A stretch of DNA of 64,000 nucleotides from Rhinopithecus roxellana (lineage: Eukaryota > Chordata > Mammalia > Primates > Cercopithecidae), in the NCBI RefSeq assembly GCF_007565055.1, contig NC_044553.1:126006978-126070977 (forward strand), given 5' to 3'. The notes beneath the pieces are model-generated. The model did no database searches. It was not told the origin of the DNA and was given only the letters and a program-made list of their open reading frames with translations. How positions within the stretch are numbered: position 1 is the stretch's first letter; every line of letters starts with the position of its first letter. Below, piece by piece: positions 34,785 through 46,069 of the stretch. The position numbers were made by a program, and so were the translations under genes.

Positions 34785-35060
34785 GGCAGGGGGAAGTGGC
34801 TCATGCCTGTAATTTCAGCATCTTTGGGAGGCCAAGGCTTGAGCTCAGGAGTTCAAGACCAGCCTGGGCAACATGGCAAGACCCTGTCTCTACTAAAATT
34901 CAAAAAAATTAGCCAGACGTGGTGGTGCACGCCTGTAGTCCCAGCTACCTGGGGGGCTGAGGTGGGAGGATCACTTGAGCCTGAGAAGTTGAGGCTGCAG
35001 TAAGCCGTGATCACCACTGCACTTCAGCCTGGTTGACAGTGAGACCCTGTCTCAAGAAGA
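34785..35060 (+). mobile_element. AluJ-like, sense
   Basis: GGCAGGGGGAAGTGGCTCAT to CTCAAGAAGAAAAACAG. Confidence 0.92.
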
Positions 35061-35124
35061 AAAACAGACTGGTTAATGCATAGAAATATGCTTCATCTCG
35101 GTGATAATAAAAGAAATGAAAATT

Positions 35125-35489
35125 AAGGCCAGGCACAGTGGCTCGTGCCTGCAATCCCAGCGCTTTGGGAGGCCAAAGCCGGCGGATCACTTGAGGTCAG
35201 GAGTTCGAGACCAGCCTGGCCAACATGGTGAAACCCCGTCTCTACTAAAAATACAAAATTACTACTAAATAAATTACTACTAAATACTAAAAATACTAAA
35301 AATACAAAAATTAGCCCGGCATGGTGGCGCATGCCTGTCATCCCAGCTACTCGGGAGGCTGAGGCAAGAGAATCGCTTGAACACAGGAGGCGGAGGTTGC
35401 AGTGAGCTGAGACCGTGCTACTTGCACTCCAGCCTGGGTGACAGTGAGACTCCATCTTAAAAATAAATAAAATAATACATAAATAAATA
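35125..35489 (+). mobile_element. Alu, sense, with internal expansion and TSD
   Basis: The middle A-rich region has expanded by repeated TACTAAA units (about 35255-35310). TSD AAAAGAAATGAAAATTAA before it and AAAAGAAATACAAATTAA after it. Its downstream flank is shared with the composite insert at 6.8-7.6 kb. Confidence 0.93.
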
Positions 35490-35712
35490 AAAGAAATACA
35501 AATTAAAAGGACATTCAGATTAAATTATAAAAGCAGAAGTGACCCCTGGATTCTGTTGGGAAGCACCGTGCTGGTGCTGGCTCCACCTTGTTCATGGCCC
35601 CCATAGGAGGGCACCTGGCCCAAAGCCACCCGCAGCTTTAAAGACATTGTGTGACCTAAGAAACCTCCTGGGATGTGCTGCTAGGAAAGTCATCTGAAAA
35701 GACACTCCAGGC
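35490..35712 (+). repeat. Partner of the inverted copy at 6919-7160
   Basis: From AAAGAAATACAAATTAAAAG to ACACTCCAGG this matches the reverse complement of 6919-7160, with about ten substitutions and one indel of about 19 bp by eye. Here it follows an Alu (35125-35489) with its own imperfect TSD, so this looks like the donor locus. Confidence 0.85.
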
Positions 35713-36328
35713 TTTTCTGCCCAGATGTGGTACTGTCAGGCTTGCCTCAGGCCTAAGCAGGAGGAGGCAGGCAGCCCCGAAGCAGGCTGCATGGTTCATG
35801 CATGGGCCAGTGGTGTTTCCTTCATGTGTCTTGAATGTGCAGGTGTCGCTGGAATGATGGAAAAGATTTATATGACCTCAGTGAAAGAGCTGCTCTCTGC
35901 TTTTGTTCCTTTGATGGACAGCAAAATGGCTTGGACACCTTTCCCACAGTTTTCATGAAGACTGGGAGGGAGCTGGCTTTACGATCAGGATTCCGGTTTA
36001 CCTGAGAAGCTCCTGCTTAGATCCCTGCTTGGTTCACAGTCACTGGGGATGTTCTGTCGCACTGCCCGCGTACAGAGCTCCCGCCTCTGCAGGGACGTTT
36101 CCGGCGAGGTGCCTGGGACATCCCACAGCATGAGCCCGCTGAAATGGTGCACCCGCGGGCACAGACCACCCCACTGCGTGGGAACTGTGCGGTCTCTTGG
36201 TGCATGTGGAGGAAGCTGGCGAGGTTGACGCTGGTGTTTCCAGCCCAAGTGTCTTGATAGTGGGACCCTTGATAGAGATTGGGGAGTGAAGTGTAGTGTA
36301 GGTGGTAGCTAAGGTCGTGGGCTTGACC
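35713..36328. other. Unique-looking intron 1 DNA
   Basis: Single-copy-looking stretch between the shared block and the 42-bp minisatellite. Confidence 0.4.
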
Positions 36329-36690
36329 TCAGGCTGGAGGCAGTAGGGGATCCTGGGAGACACTCGGCCCACAGGCTGGGTGCAGTGGGGGAGCCTGGGA
36401 GACACTCGGCCCACAGGCCAGGCGCAGTGGGGGAGCCTGGGAGACACTCAGCCCACAGGCCGGGTACAGTGGGGGAGCCTGGGAGACACTCAGACCACAG
36501 GCCGGGTGCAGTGGGGGAGCCTGGGAGACACTCAGACCACAGGCTGGGTGCAGTGGGGGAGCCTGGGAGACACTTGGCCCACAGGCCAGGCGCAGTGGGG
36601 GAGTCTGGGAGACACTCAGACCACAGGCCAGGTGCAGTGGGGGAGCCTGGGAGACACTTGGCCCACAGGCCAGGCGCAGTGAGGGAGGCT
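36329..36690 (+). repeat. 42-bp minisatellite in CYFIP1 intron 1
   Basis: Unit starts (ACAGGC) recur at 36371, 36413, 36455, 36497, 36539, 36581, 36623 and 36665, exactly 42 bp apart, with a degenerate first unit from 36329, so about 8.6 copies. Each unit is roughly ACAGGCYGGGTGCAGTGGGG then GAGCCTGGGAGACACT. Since 42 is divisible by three, frames stay open through the array, which explains its long ORFs. Confidence 0.95.
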
Positions 36691-38457
36691 GCAGCCCCTC
36701 GTGGGTGTACTTGGTGCAGGAGAAGTGCCGGGCTGCTACTGGGCTGTGCCAGACCCTGGCGGGGCCAGGCCACGCCCAGGCCAGCCAGGTGGGGATTCGG
36801 GGGTCCAGGTCCTTACTGGGGGAGGGAGAGACAAGGAGAGAAGAACAGGCATATCAGTAGGTTCGGATGCTGGGGGAAGACAATCTGGTGCCTGCCATGT
36901 AGCCTTTGGTCGTCAACCTGCACCCTCCTGGGCCCTGAGAGGAGAACCTGCGGGGCTGGTGGGGAGGGGAAGCACGGGGCTCAGTCGCCCATAGGGCCTG
37001 TTCCTCAGCCTTGCGCCACAGGACCCAGCAGATACACGGTCTGTCGGGCACAGTGATAAGGTGGGGGACAAGGTGGGCAGCAGCCAGTTCCCTTCCCGTC
37101 AAGCCGCAGGAATCAGAGCAGGCTGAGAAACCCCAGCCAGAATGGCCAGCGGTGGAATTGCTTTGCCAAGCGCCCGAGGTCATGCCTGGTGTCCAGCAGA
37201 GCACATGGCCTCCTGAGCAGGCGGGACTTCCTGGCCACACAGGCCACGCCACTGAGGCACATGAGGCAGGCCATGGGGCTGTGGCAGTCTCCCTGCCCTT
37301 CCGTACTCAGTGTTGGCATCTGTGAGTGGCGACCCCCACTCTTCTCCTGAGCTTGGGAGTGCCCCTCTGTGGTGTGACTGTCCTCCCGGAGACTGCTGTG
37401 GTGGGTCTGCTCTAACAGAAAGAGTAGGTGGAGTGGGAAACATGGTGTGACCGTCCTCCCGGAGACTGCCGTGGTGGGTCCGCTCTAACAGAAAGAGTAG
37501 GTGGAGTGGGAAACGCCGTCCTCTTCCCTTTGTGCCTTTTACACATGCCCTGGATTCGGGTGAACGATGAGGGAATGGCCGTTGTCGAGGAACACTCCGT
37601 CATCGGTCGTGCTGTCTGTGTGCAGCCCAGGTGCACACAGGTGGGAGAGAAACAGCCCCTCCACCAGCCAGATGCCTGCGCAACCCAGGTATCTGCCACA
37701 TGGGCCAGTGGGGCTTCCCCGAGCTCATCTGTGTGCCTGGCAGCCCAGCCCCAGGCTGAGGTGCGTGTCTCATTGTCCTGAGGGCTCCACCTGGGGCAGT
37801 GGGAATGGTGGACGGCACAGTGGGTCTTCCATGGCCCAGGGGTGTGGGACATGAGGGAGGCCCTTGGGTGTTCTGTGAGCGATTGAGACTATTCTGTGGA
37901 ATACTGGACCCCTTCTCTGCCTTTTATTAATTATGTTAGCATCAGAGTAGTCTTTTCATACAAATTTGACAGATAAAGACAACTGCTCTCCCTTGCTGTG
38001 TTGGGGCATTCTGGGGTTTCATGGCACATGGTTTAAAAACCACAGCTGTAGGCAGAGAGAGGCCAGTGAAAGTGAGCAGGAGAGTGACAGGAAGAGAAGC
38101 AGAGGTGAGTGCAGGTTTGGCGGCGCCTGGGGGATCAGGGGCAGTCAGGCTGCACGGGAAGGTAGCGGGACGTCTGGGGGGCCATGTTAGGAGGTTGCGA
38201 GACCACTTGGTGTTGGGAGACCACTCCCAGAGGCAGCCTGACCCTGGCCGAAGGGGCTGCAGCCCGAGGGTGGGGGGCGGAGGCCGTGTGGCATGGGGAC
38301 ATGCACTCTCTCTCAGGGTTCGTTGGCACACTCTGTCTTAGATGTCAGCACCTCATTGTGATTTTCAGACTTGATTTCTGTTTCTTTGTTGATGAGGCCG
38401 TTCTTTTGAGCTGGTTTTGAGAATGGAATTTGAAGTTTTTGTGCATTAAAAAAAGAT
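36691..38457. other. GC-rich unique intron 1 DNA
   Basis: Apart from the 73-bp tandem duplication there is no recognised repeat. The many long frames on both strands reflect high GC and have no domain signatures. Confidence 0.45.
37371..37516 (+). repeat. 73-bp perfect-register tandem duplication
   Basis: Two copies (37371-37443 and 37444-37516) beginning GGTGTGAC and ending GGAGTGGGAAAC, differing at only a few C/T positions. Confidence 0.93.
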
Positions 38458-38743
38458 TACCTCACACTTGTAATCCCAGCACCTGTAGAGGCCGAGGCAG
38501 GCAGATCACCTGAGATCAGGAGTTCAAGACCAGCCTGACCAACATGGTGAAACCCTGTCTCTACCAAAAACACAAAAATTAGCTGGGTGTGGTGGCGTGT
38601 GCCTGTAATACCAGCTACTCGAGAGGCTGAGGCAGGAAAATTGCTTGAACTTGGGAGGCAGAGGTTGCAGTGAGCCGAGATTGCGCCACTGCACTCTAGC
38701 CTGGGAGACAAGAACAAGACTCCATCTCAAAAAAAAAAAAAAT
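38458..38743 (+). mobile_element. Alu, sense, 5' end lost
   Basis: Begins at ACCTCACACTTGTAATCCC and ends in poly-A. Confidence 0.93.
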
Positions 38744-39185
38744 CAAATTACTTCAGTAATAAAACTAGGCTAGAAGATGTTATATTGGTTTTTAACTATG
38801 CACTTTTTGCCTTGCTGGTCATGACAGCCTGTCTCTATGCTGCAGCCCTGCAGTCAGGCCGTTTAACCCGGGGAAAACCAGCTGCAGCCGTGCTGGCGTG
38901 GTCCCTTGCTTGGAAATACAAAAGGGCACATTCCACATTCTTTCTACACCTGGGAGAGAAAGGGACGGTGAAGTATGCTTTTCTTCTTACGATGATTTAT
39001 TTTATGCCTATTTTACATGAACAGATTGCACAAAAATATTAGAAGTTTCTAGTTTTCTGGAAAGTGCCATCATTTTGCATATAGAAGAGGAAGAAAATCA
39101 GCTCATGCCTTGCACACGTTTGCAGAAACATTTTATAGTTTGTCTTTGTTTGATTATGCTGTTTGGTTGGACAAGTGGAATGCTT
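38744..39185. other. Unique-looking intron 1 DNA
   Basis: No recognised element; one 85-codon frame (38785-39042) with no family resemblance I can see. Confidence 0.4.
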
Positions 39186-39198
39186 ACAAGTTGTAAAA

Positions 39199-39494
39199 AA
39201 AAATTTTTTTTTTGAGATGGAGTCTCGCTGTGTCGCCCAGGCTGAAGTGCAGTGGCGCAATCTCAGCTCACTGCAAGCTCCGCCTCCCGGGTTCACGCCA
39301 TTCTCCTGCCTCAGCCTCCCTAGTATCTGGGACTACAGGCGCCCGCCACCACGCCTGGCTAATTTTTTGTATTTTTAGTAGAGATGGGGTTTCACCGTGT
39401 TAGCCAGGATGGTCTCGATCTCCTGACCTCGTGGTCCGTCCGCCTCAGCCTCCCGAAATGCTGGGATTACAGGCGTGAGCCACCGCGCCCGGCC
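39199..39494 (-). mobile_element. AluY-like, antisense, with TSD
   Basis: Perfect TSD ACAAGTTGTAAAA at 39186-39198 and 39495-39507. Confidence 0.96.
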
Positions 39495-39507
39495 ACAAGT
39501 TGTAAAA

Positions 39508-40493
39508 TTTTTAAATGACTGGTTTGGAAATGCTGGGAAGACCCTCTTTCTAGCAAAGCATCTCTCCACCTCTGTTGGCGCAGGGCGCAGTGGCGGGAGT
39601 TAGCATCGGCATGCCGCCTGCCACAGCACTGCCGCCTGCATGGCACCCATGCCTTCGCTTCTGCATTTTCTGGATTGTGGCTTCTCCACGTTCTGCAACC
39701 TTGGTGTTGAGCTGTCTTGGCAGTTTCTATTTTTACACCTACAGAGACAACTGTTCGGTCCCTGTGAAAAGCTCCCTCTTGACCTGGGGTGGAAAGAGAA
39801 GTAAATACGTTTCAAAAGTTTATTCTCTAATCTGGTAAAATACAAGGTCCCTCCGTGGCCAGAGGCTAGGTGGAGCGGGCAGTGCACGTTGTCCCTGTGT
39901 GTGCGGCCACCATTCTGCTGTGCGCTTGCTGGCACCTTAGGGGCCTGGGCCTGGCCAGAGTGGCGGCATGCACACTGCTGTTTTGGGGCAGCCGTGGGGC
40001 CATCTGGATGGTATGGCCCACCCGTTCCCCCTTTACCAGCCCACACCCTTCCTGGCCACCTGCCCCTGAGCCTCCCCTGAGAGGCCTGTCTCCGAAGCCC
40101 CTGTCTCGTTTAACTTCTTTGTTTTGTCTGGTGTCTGAGGCCGGTTTTCCACGGGGCCTGTGTTCTCCCAGGGATGTTGGCTTATTGAAGACACACACTC
40201 TCACACACAGAGACACTCGTACACACAAACTTTGTTTTTTCCTTTTCCCTTTTAATCTGTTGGCACCACTTCTGCTTCCAGGTTAAAGTTAGTCTTGGCT
40301 ACTTTAATTTCCATTTATTTATTTTATTTTTTTGCAGCCTAGTGTCTTTCATTTTCAAGACTGTTGAGTTATACCAGGACTCAGGGTTATGACCTGCTGA
40401 CTGAGCTGCCTGCTGAGCACAAGAGACATCTCTTTCTTCCCAGCCACCTGCCCTCATGCTGCCCAGACACAGGGAAAAGGACCAGATCCCATT
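39508..40493. other. Unique-looking intron 1 DNA
   Basis: Contains a short (CACA) tract near 40190-40226; otherwise unassigned. Confidence 0.4.
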
Positions 40494-40806
40494 TATTTTA
40501 TTTATTTATTTATTTATTTATTTTTGAGACAGAGTCTCACTCTGTCACCTAGGCTGGAGTGCAGTGGCGCGATCTCAGCTCACTACAACCTCTGTCTCCT
40601 GGGTTCAAGTGATTCTCCTGCCTCAGTTTCCCAAGTAGCTGGGATTACAGGCGCCCACCACCACGCCCAGCTGATTTTTGTATTTTTAGTAGAGACAAGG
40701 TTTTGCCATGTTGCCCAGGCTGGTCTCAAACTCCTGACCTTAAGTGATCCTCCCGTTTTGGCCTCTTCTAGTCTAGGATTACAGGCGTGAGCCACTGTGC
40801 CCAGCC
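40494..40806 (-). mobile_element. Alu, antisense, with (TTTA)n head
   Basis: (TTTA)n at about 40494-40523 then GAGACAGAGTCTCACTCTGT to CACTGTGCCCAGCC. Confidence 0.95.
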
Positions 40807-41943
40807 CCAAATTACATTAAAGAAAAAAATTCTGTGATTCACTGTTCTTTGTTTTGAAGCATGTGATGACTGTGAGGTTTTATAGAAATCACTCTCCCAT
40901 CTTCTGGGATGTCCGCTGTGTGGAGAACTGGGGTCCAGGGCCTCTCTGGGAACTGGTTCCCCAAGGGCAGCATGAGGAGGCACTGGCTGATGCCCTGAGC
41001 CCATGAGCTTGCAGGGGGAATGTGGCGAGGGCTGGCCACATCTGGACAGGCTAAGGACCAGGAGGCTGGGCGGATCTGCCCATTTTCTAGTTGGTGGAAG
41101 CACTGGCACATGCCTCCTTTGCCTTTGCCCCTTGGCCTGCCATGTCCCCAATGTTCTCCAGCATCCTCAGGGCTCTGCTGGGGCCAGCAGGGCAGGAGAG
41201 GGGTTGGGTCCTTGACCCTGCTCTCCTGCCTCCCCAGCCCCTGCTGCCTGCCCACCCCAGGGCAGCTCTGTCTGTGGCTCCAGCTCCGTGCTGCCTCTGT
41301 CCTGCCCCTCAAGCCTGAGCCGGTCTCTAGCACCTATACTCGCCCTTGGAAAGTGGCCATCTGTACCTCTGTTCCTCTGGCTTTGACCCCCTGGGTGGGC
41401 ACACGGCACTGGGTTGGGGCGGTTCTCATCCTTGCTCTGCGGCTGTGGGTCCCGGGGCAGCTGGCGACCCCACCCAGCTCCCTCCACTGATTGGCCAGCG
41501 CGTCAGGGTGACCTCCACCTTAAGGCAGCTGTGAGGACCACTTCTTGAGACTGCATCTTTGTGGATCTGAGGCTGAGGGGCAGCCAGTAACATGTGGAAG
41601 GAAGGAGATGGACCCATGGGGCCCCCAGCATGCCCTGTGGACACTGCCCTTCCAGTGGGTGGCACTGGGAACCTTTGCCTCTTGCCCACCGTGGGTCCCT
41701 CGAAGCCCACCTGGGGTTCCATGATCGAGCAGGTGAGTGAGGTGTGCAGCATGGTGTGAGCTCAGACGCCCAGCCAGTCTGCTGCCGCCCGGTAGATGCT
41801 GCTCACTCTGCAGACTGCCCTGCAGGTGCCTAGAGCAGAGGAGCATCCGAACCACGAGACACTCAGAGACTGACCTGGGACTCTGAGGACATCACTGGAA
41901 GAGCAGCAAAGTATGATAAGTATGCCCTCCTTTGAAATCTTCA
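40807..41943. other. GC-rich unique intron 1 DNA
   Basis: About 1.1 kb with no recognised repeats; overlapping frames on both strands look like GC artefacts. Confidence 0.45.
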
Positions 41944-41958
41944 TTTTTAAAAACTCTT

Positions 41959-42248
41959 GGCCGGGCGCGGTGGCTCAAGCCTGTAATCCCAGCACTTTGG
42001 GAGGCCGAGACGGGCGGATCACGAGGTCAGGAGATCGAGACCATCCTGGCTAACACGGTGAAACCCCATCTCTACTAAAAATACAAAAAAATTAGCCGGG
42101 CGAGGTGGCGGCGCCTGTAGTCCCAGCTGCTCTGGAGGCTAAGGCAGGAGAATGGCGTAAACCCAGGAGGCGGAACTTGCAGTGAGCTGAGATCCAGCCA
42201 CTGTACTCCAGCCCGGGCGACAGAGCGAGACTCCGTCTCAAAAAAAGA
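41959..42248 (+). mobile_element. AluYR-type (Old World monkey), sense
   Basis: Carries GGCTCAAGCC, GAGACGGGCGGATC, CGAGGTGGCGGCGCC, GGCGTAAACCC and GAGATCCAGCCACTG, variants of cercopithecoid AluY. Likely TSD AAAACTCTT / AAAACCTCTT. Confidence 0.95.
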
Positions 42249-42267
42249 AAAAAAAACCTCTTTTCTC

Positions 42268-42560
42268 TTTTTTTTGAGATGGAGTCTCGCTCTGTTGCCG
42301 AGGCTGGAGTGCGGTGGCCAGATCTCAGCTCACTGCAAGCTCCACCTCCTGGATTCACACCATTCTCCTGCCTCAGCCTCCCCAGTAGCTGGGACTACAG
42401 GCGCCCACCACCACGCCTGGCTAATTTTTTTTTCGTACTTTTAGTAGAGACGGGGTTTCACCGTGTTAGCCAGGATGGTCTCGATCTCCTGACCTCGTGA
42501 TCCGCCCGTCTCGGCCTCCCAAAGTGCTGGGATTACAGGCGTGAGCCATTGCGCCCGGCT
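42268..42560 (-). mobile_element. AluY, Old World monkey-like, antisense
   Basis: GGTGGCCAGATCTCAGCTCA and GATCCGCCCGTCTCGGCC are the reverse-complement forms of the same diagnostic sites. About 20 bp separates it from the opposed Alu before it. Confidence 0.94.
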
Positions 42561-42994
42561 AAAATCTCTTAAATTTACAAAATAAACTAATCGATGGCTT
42601 GTTAAAACAGCAATTCCCCTACCATATTTAAATTCATTTTTATATCTTGACAAGCTATAGGATTTGAGAGTTGGGAACTGCTGCTGATAGAAAATCAGTC
42701 AAGGAAGGAAAAAACATCTCTTTATATTGTTCAGTGACATAAACTGAGGGTGGGCGTGTTATTTCTGGGTTGGGGCCGCCTGGGGAGGCTGGGGGCACAG
42801 GCAACTGGAAGTGGCACAGTAGCGCCTTGTGGCCGAGCTCGTGCAGGTCTGGCTGGCTTGTTTCACTCCCAGCAGTGTGCTCTTTCTGCCTGGAGCACAT
42901 ATTGTTTTCATAATCAGCAAAATACCAGCTCCTGTGGGTTCTGACCCGGCAGACAGCGCAGGGAATCTGCGTCCTGCCTGGGTGACTCTGTCCT
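42561..42994. other. Unique-looking intron 1 DNA
   Basis: No recognised element. Confidence 0.4.
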
Positions 42995-43300
42995 ACCTGT
43001 TCTTGGCTCTGTGTTCATTTTCTGGGGCTCCCATTAACAAAATACCACAGATCAGGCAGGACTTTCTTTCTCTCAGTTCTGGAACTGGGAGTCTCAGATC
43101 AGGGGGCCAGCAGGGTTGGCCTCTGCTTGTGAATGGCCACCTTCTCTCTGTGTCCTCACGTGGTCTTTCCTCTGCCTGGTCACTCATTGCCCTGCTCTGA
43201 CCAGGCCCCAGGCAGTGGACATCCATGTACCTGTCCATGCGAGCTGAACCAGCAGACACGGAAACGCGATCCTGTTGCTAAACTCTAAAGTACTGGTTGG
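42995..43300 (-). mobile_element. MLT1-like LTR relic, antisense
   Basis: TTCATTTTCTGGGGCTCCCA, AATACCACAGATCAGGC, CTCTCAGTTCTGGAACTGGG and TCTGTGTCCTCACGTGGTC follow the order of an antisense MLT1 LTR. Divergent and non-coding. Confidence 0.6.
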
Positions 43301-44071
43301 TAGCACTGGCAGAACAGTTTGTATGCCGCTCCAAATACATGGCTTTAATTATGCTGTTGGATATTTGCACCGTGGCAGCCACTTATAAAGGCTGGTCAGA
43401 TACAATTGAGGCTCCATGCTAGGGGCAGTGGACACTGGCTTTGCAGTGACCAGGCCAGACCTCGTGCTCCTGCCTGGGAATGAGGGCTTCTTGGTAGACA
43501 CAGAAGGAGACTGGAGGCTGTGCCGGATGGCAGTGCTGGGGGAAGATCCCCGTGGGACCTGGCATTCATGGGAGGACAAAAGGAGAGCTGAAAAAATCCC
43601 AGGGTGCAGGCGGCTGGAGTCAGGCACTGCCTTTGTTCTCCAGCAGTGGGATGCTGATGAGCCGTGCAGGGTCCGCTGGCGGCAGTTACAGATGGAGCAA
43701 AGTAAATGAACTTGGAAGAGATTTGGGAGGTGGGACTGTGAGGAGTCAGAGCAAGATGGGATGAGACATGAGCTCTGATGTGCCTGTGTAGCGTGGACAC
43801 CGCCAGGGCCCCCACGCTGGCTGTGCAGGCGGTGCCAAGGCCAGACTCTGCACCCATGCTGCCAGGGCTGAGACCTTGGAGACTTGGATTTAGAGCCAGT
43901 GACTCCAAGTCCGCGTACCAGGGTGAGGCAGAGGCTGTGCAGATTCGCATCTGTGGAAGATGCACGGACGGACAGCCTGTGGAAGCGGGCCGGGCTGTGG
44001 CCGTGAGCGTCCAGTGACAGCTGCTAGGCATGATATACCAAGGCGGGTGTGGGAGGGCTGCCTGTGATCAT
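43301..44071. other. Unique-looking intron 1 DNA with a weak internal match
   Basis: 43779-43870 shares phrases with 45710-45800 (GTGGACACCG, CCCCAC.CTGGCT.TGCAGGC, CTGCACCCA), perhaps an unnamed dispersed repeat. Confidence 0.4.
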
Positions 44072-44087
44072 GAAAAACCTGAAACAT

Positions 44088-44291
44088 CACGGTGAAACCC
44101 CATCTCTACTAAAAAATACAAAAAACCTAGCCGGGCGAGGTGGCGGGCGCCTGTAGTCCCAGCTCCTTGGGAGGCTGAGGCAGGAGAATGGTGTAAACCT
44201 GGGAGGCGGAGCTTGCAGTGAGCCGAGATCCAGCCACTGCACTCCAGCCTGGGTGACAGAGCAAGACTCGGTCTCAAAAAAAAGAAAGAAA
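44088..44291 (+). mobile_element. 5'-truncated AluY, Old World monkey type, with TSD
   Basis: Starts at CACGGTGAAACCCC and carries CGAGGTGGCGGGCGCC and GAGATCCAGCCACTG. TSD GAAAAACCTGAAACAT (44072-44087) and GAAAAACCTGAAATAT (44292-44307) proves insertion as a truncated copy. Confidence 0.95.
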
Positions 44292-44499
44292 GAAAAACCT
44301 GAAATATGAAAATGTGAAGAATAGGAGAGAACAGCAGTTCACCACAGCAGGGCCCGGCCAGCAGTCTGCACAGGGCACTGATGACTGAGAAATTTTATGG
44401 AAGCTGGGAGAAAAAAGAGCATACAGAGCAGTTTGTGTGATAGTATCTTGTTTTTGAAAGGGATGGTGATGATTGATGATAAGGTTTCTTTTTCCTTTT

Positions 44500-45200
44500 C
44501 CATGTTTTCTGATTAATCAGCAACAAACATTGCTATTTTTGATTGTAGTGAAATATGAATAACATAAACTTTACCCTATCTTCACCATTTTTTTTTTTTT
44601 TTGAGACAGAGTCTCACCTCACTCTGTCACCAGGCTGGAGTGCAGTGGCACGGTCTCGGCTCACTGCAACCTCCGCCTCCTGGGTTCAAGTGATCCTCCT
44701 GCTTCAACCTCCCGAATAGCTGGGATTACAGGCGCCTGCCACTATGCCCAGCTAATTTTTTGTATTTTTAGTAGAGATGGCGTTTCACCATGTTGGCCAG
44801 GCTGGTCTTGAACTCCTGACCTCGTGATTCGCCCGCCTCGGCCTCCCAAAGTGCCGGGATTACAGGCTGGAGCCACCGCGTCCTCCCCCATCTTCACCAT
44901 TTTAAGTGCACAGCTTGGTGGCATTAAGTACATTTCACCGTATTCTGCAGCCACCACCACTATCCATCTAGAGCTTTTTATCTTTCCAAGCTGAAACTCT
45001 ATCCGCTAAACACCAACTCCCCAGCCCCCCCAGGCAGCCTCTGTCGCCACTGTTCTCCTTTCTGTCTCTGAGTTTGACCGCTTTAGGTAATTCATATGAG
45101 TGGAATCATGCGGCGTTTGTTCTTTTGTGACAGGCTTATTTCACTTAGCATAAGATCTAAGGTTCAACCATGTTGTAACTTGTCAGAAGTTCCTTTCTTT
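44500..45200 (-). mobile_element. L1 3' relic, antisense, split by Alu
   Basis: ATAACATAAACTTTACCCTA before the Alu; ACCACTATCCATCTAGAGCT and TTTCACTTAGCATAAGATCT after it. Confidence 0.7.
44591..44890 (-). mobile_element. Alu, antisense, with TSD
   Basis: TSD TCTTCACCATTT at 44579-44590 and 44891-44902; right end degraded (CACCGCGTCCTCCCC). Confidence 0.95.
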
Positions 45201-46069
45201 TAAGGGTAACATTCCATTGACCACATAAATACCATTATTTTTATTCAAAGAAAGAAGTCCGCAAGCACCAACTTGGAACAAGCTGTGCATCTGGAGTTTT
45301 TCCGTGGGTTCGACGTCGGTGGTCCCTGCTGACGCATGAACAGTTCTTCCTGAGCCTGTCTGGGGCTCTCCTCCCCACCTTCCTCCACCGCGAGTCATCT
45401 TGGCCTCTCCTGGGCAGAGGTGAGGGAAGAAGGCGAGTCCCTGTGGGTGCTGCGTGGGGTCGGGGCTGTTGCCATGTGGGCTCTGTGGCCTCCCAGGGTG
45501 CTCGGTCCAACCTGTCTTCTCGTTGACCCACGTGGGGCCCGGGCATGACTGGACGCGCCCCCAGGCTTCTCCTGGCACTATCTGGGTTCAGGCCGCAGAA
45601 AGGGCAGACTGTGGGACTCTGGGCTGGCGCCGCAGAACACGAGCAGCCCCTGTGGGACCAAGGCACGTCCTCAGGCAGCCTGGCCCCTCGGAACCACATT
45701 AGCCCTGAGGTGCCTGAGTGGACACCGAGGGGAGGCCCCCCACACTGGCTCTGCAGGCATTGCTGGGGCTGGACCCTGCACCCACCCATCCAGGGCTGCC
45801 CTGCACTTCTCCTTTCTGAGGTGTGTGGAACAGGAAGCTGTAATGTGGAGGGAAGTGGACGAGAGTTTCTGCTACATGTAGATTTCTAGTGAGGAACATG
45901 CAGCAGATCACTGCTGCAGTCAGGGGCGTTCCCTTCCGTGTCGGGGAGGTCCAGGTGGCTGGCAGGGCGGCCCGTGCCTCTGTTCTCCCTGATTTCCAAT
46001 CAGTTCCTGAGAAAATGGGTGGCGTCTCCAGCCGCCATTGGGGATTGGCCTGCGATTGTTTCCATGTAT
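45201..46069. other. GC-rich unique intron 1 DNA
   Basis: No recognised element. The 182-codon minus frame at 45241-45789 has no domain signature. Confidence 0.4.

Noticed and set aside
36329..36690. Regularly spaced repeats resembling a CRISPR array
   Set aside because: The repeats are contiguous with no unique spacers and lie in a primate intron; it is a minisatellite.
36385..37056. 223-codon frame with a 14-residue repeat
   Set aside because: Produced by the 42-bp minisatellite; the non-repeat part has no recognisable domain.
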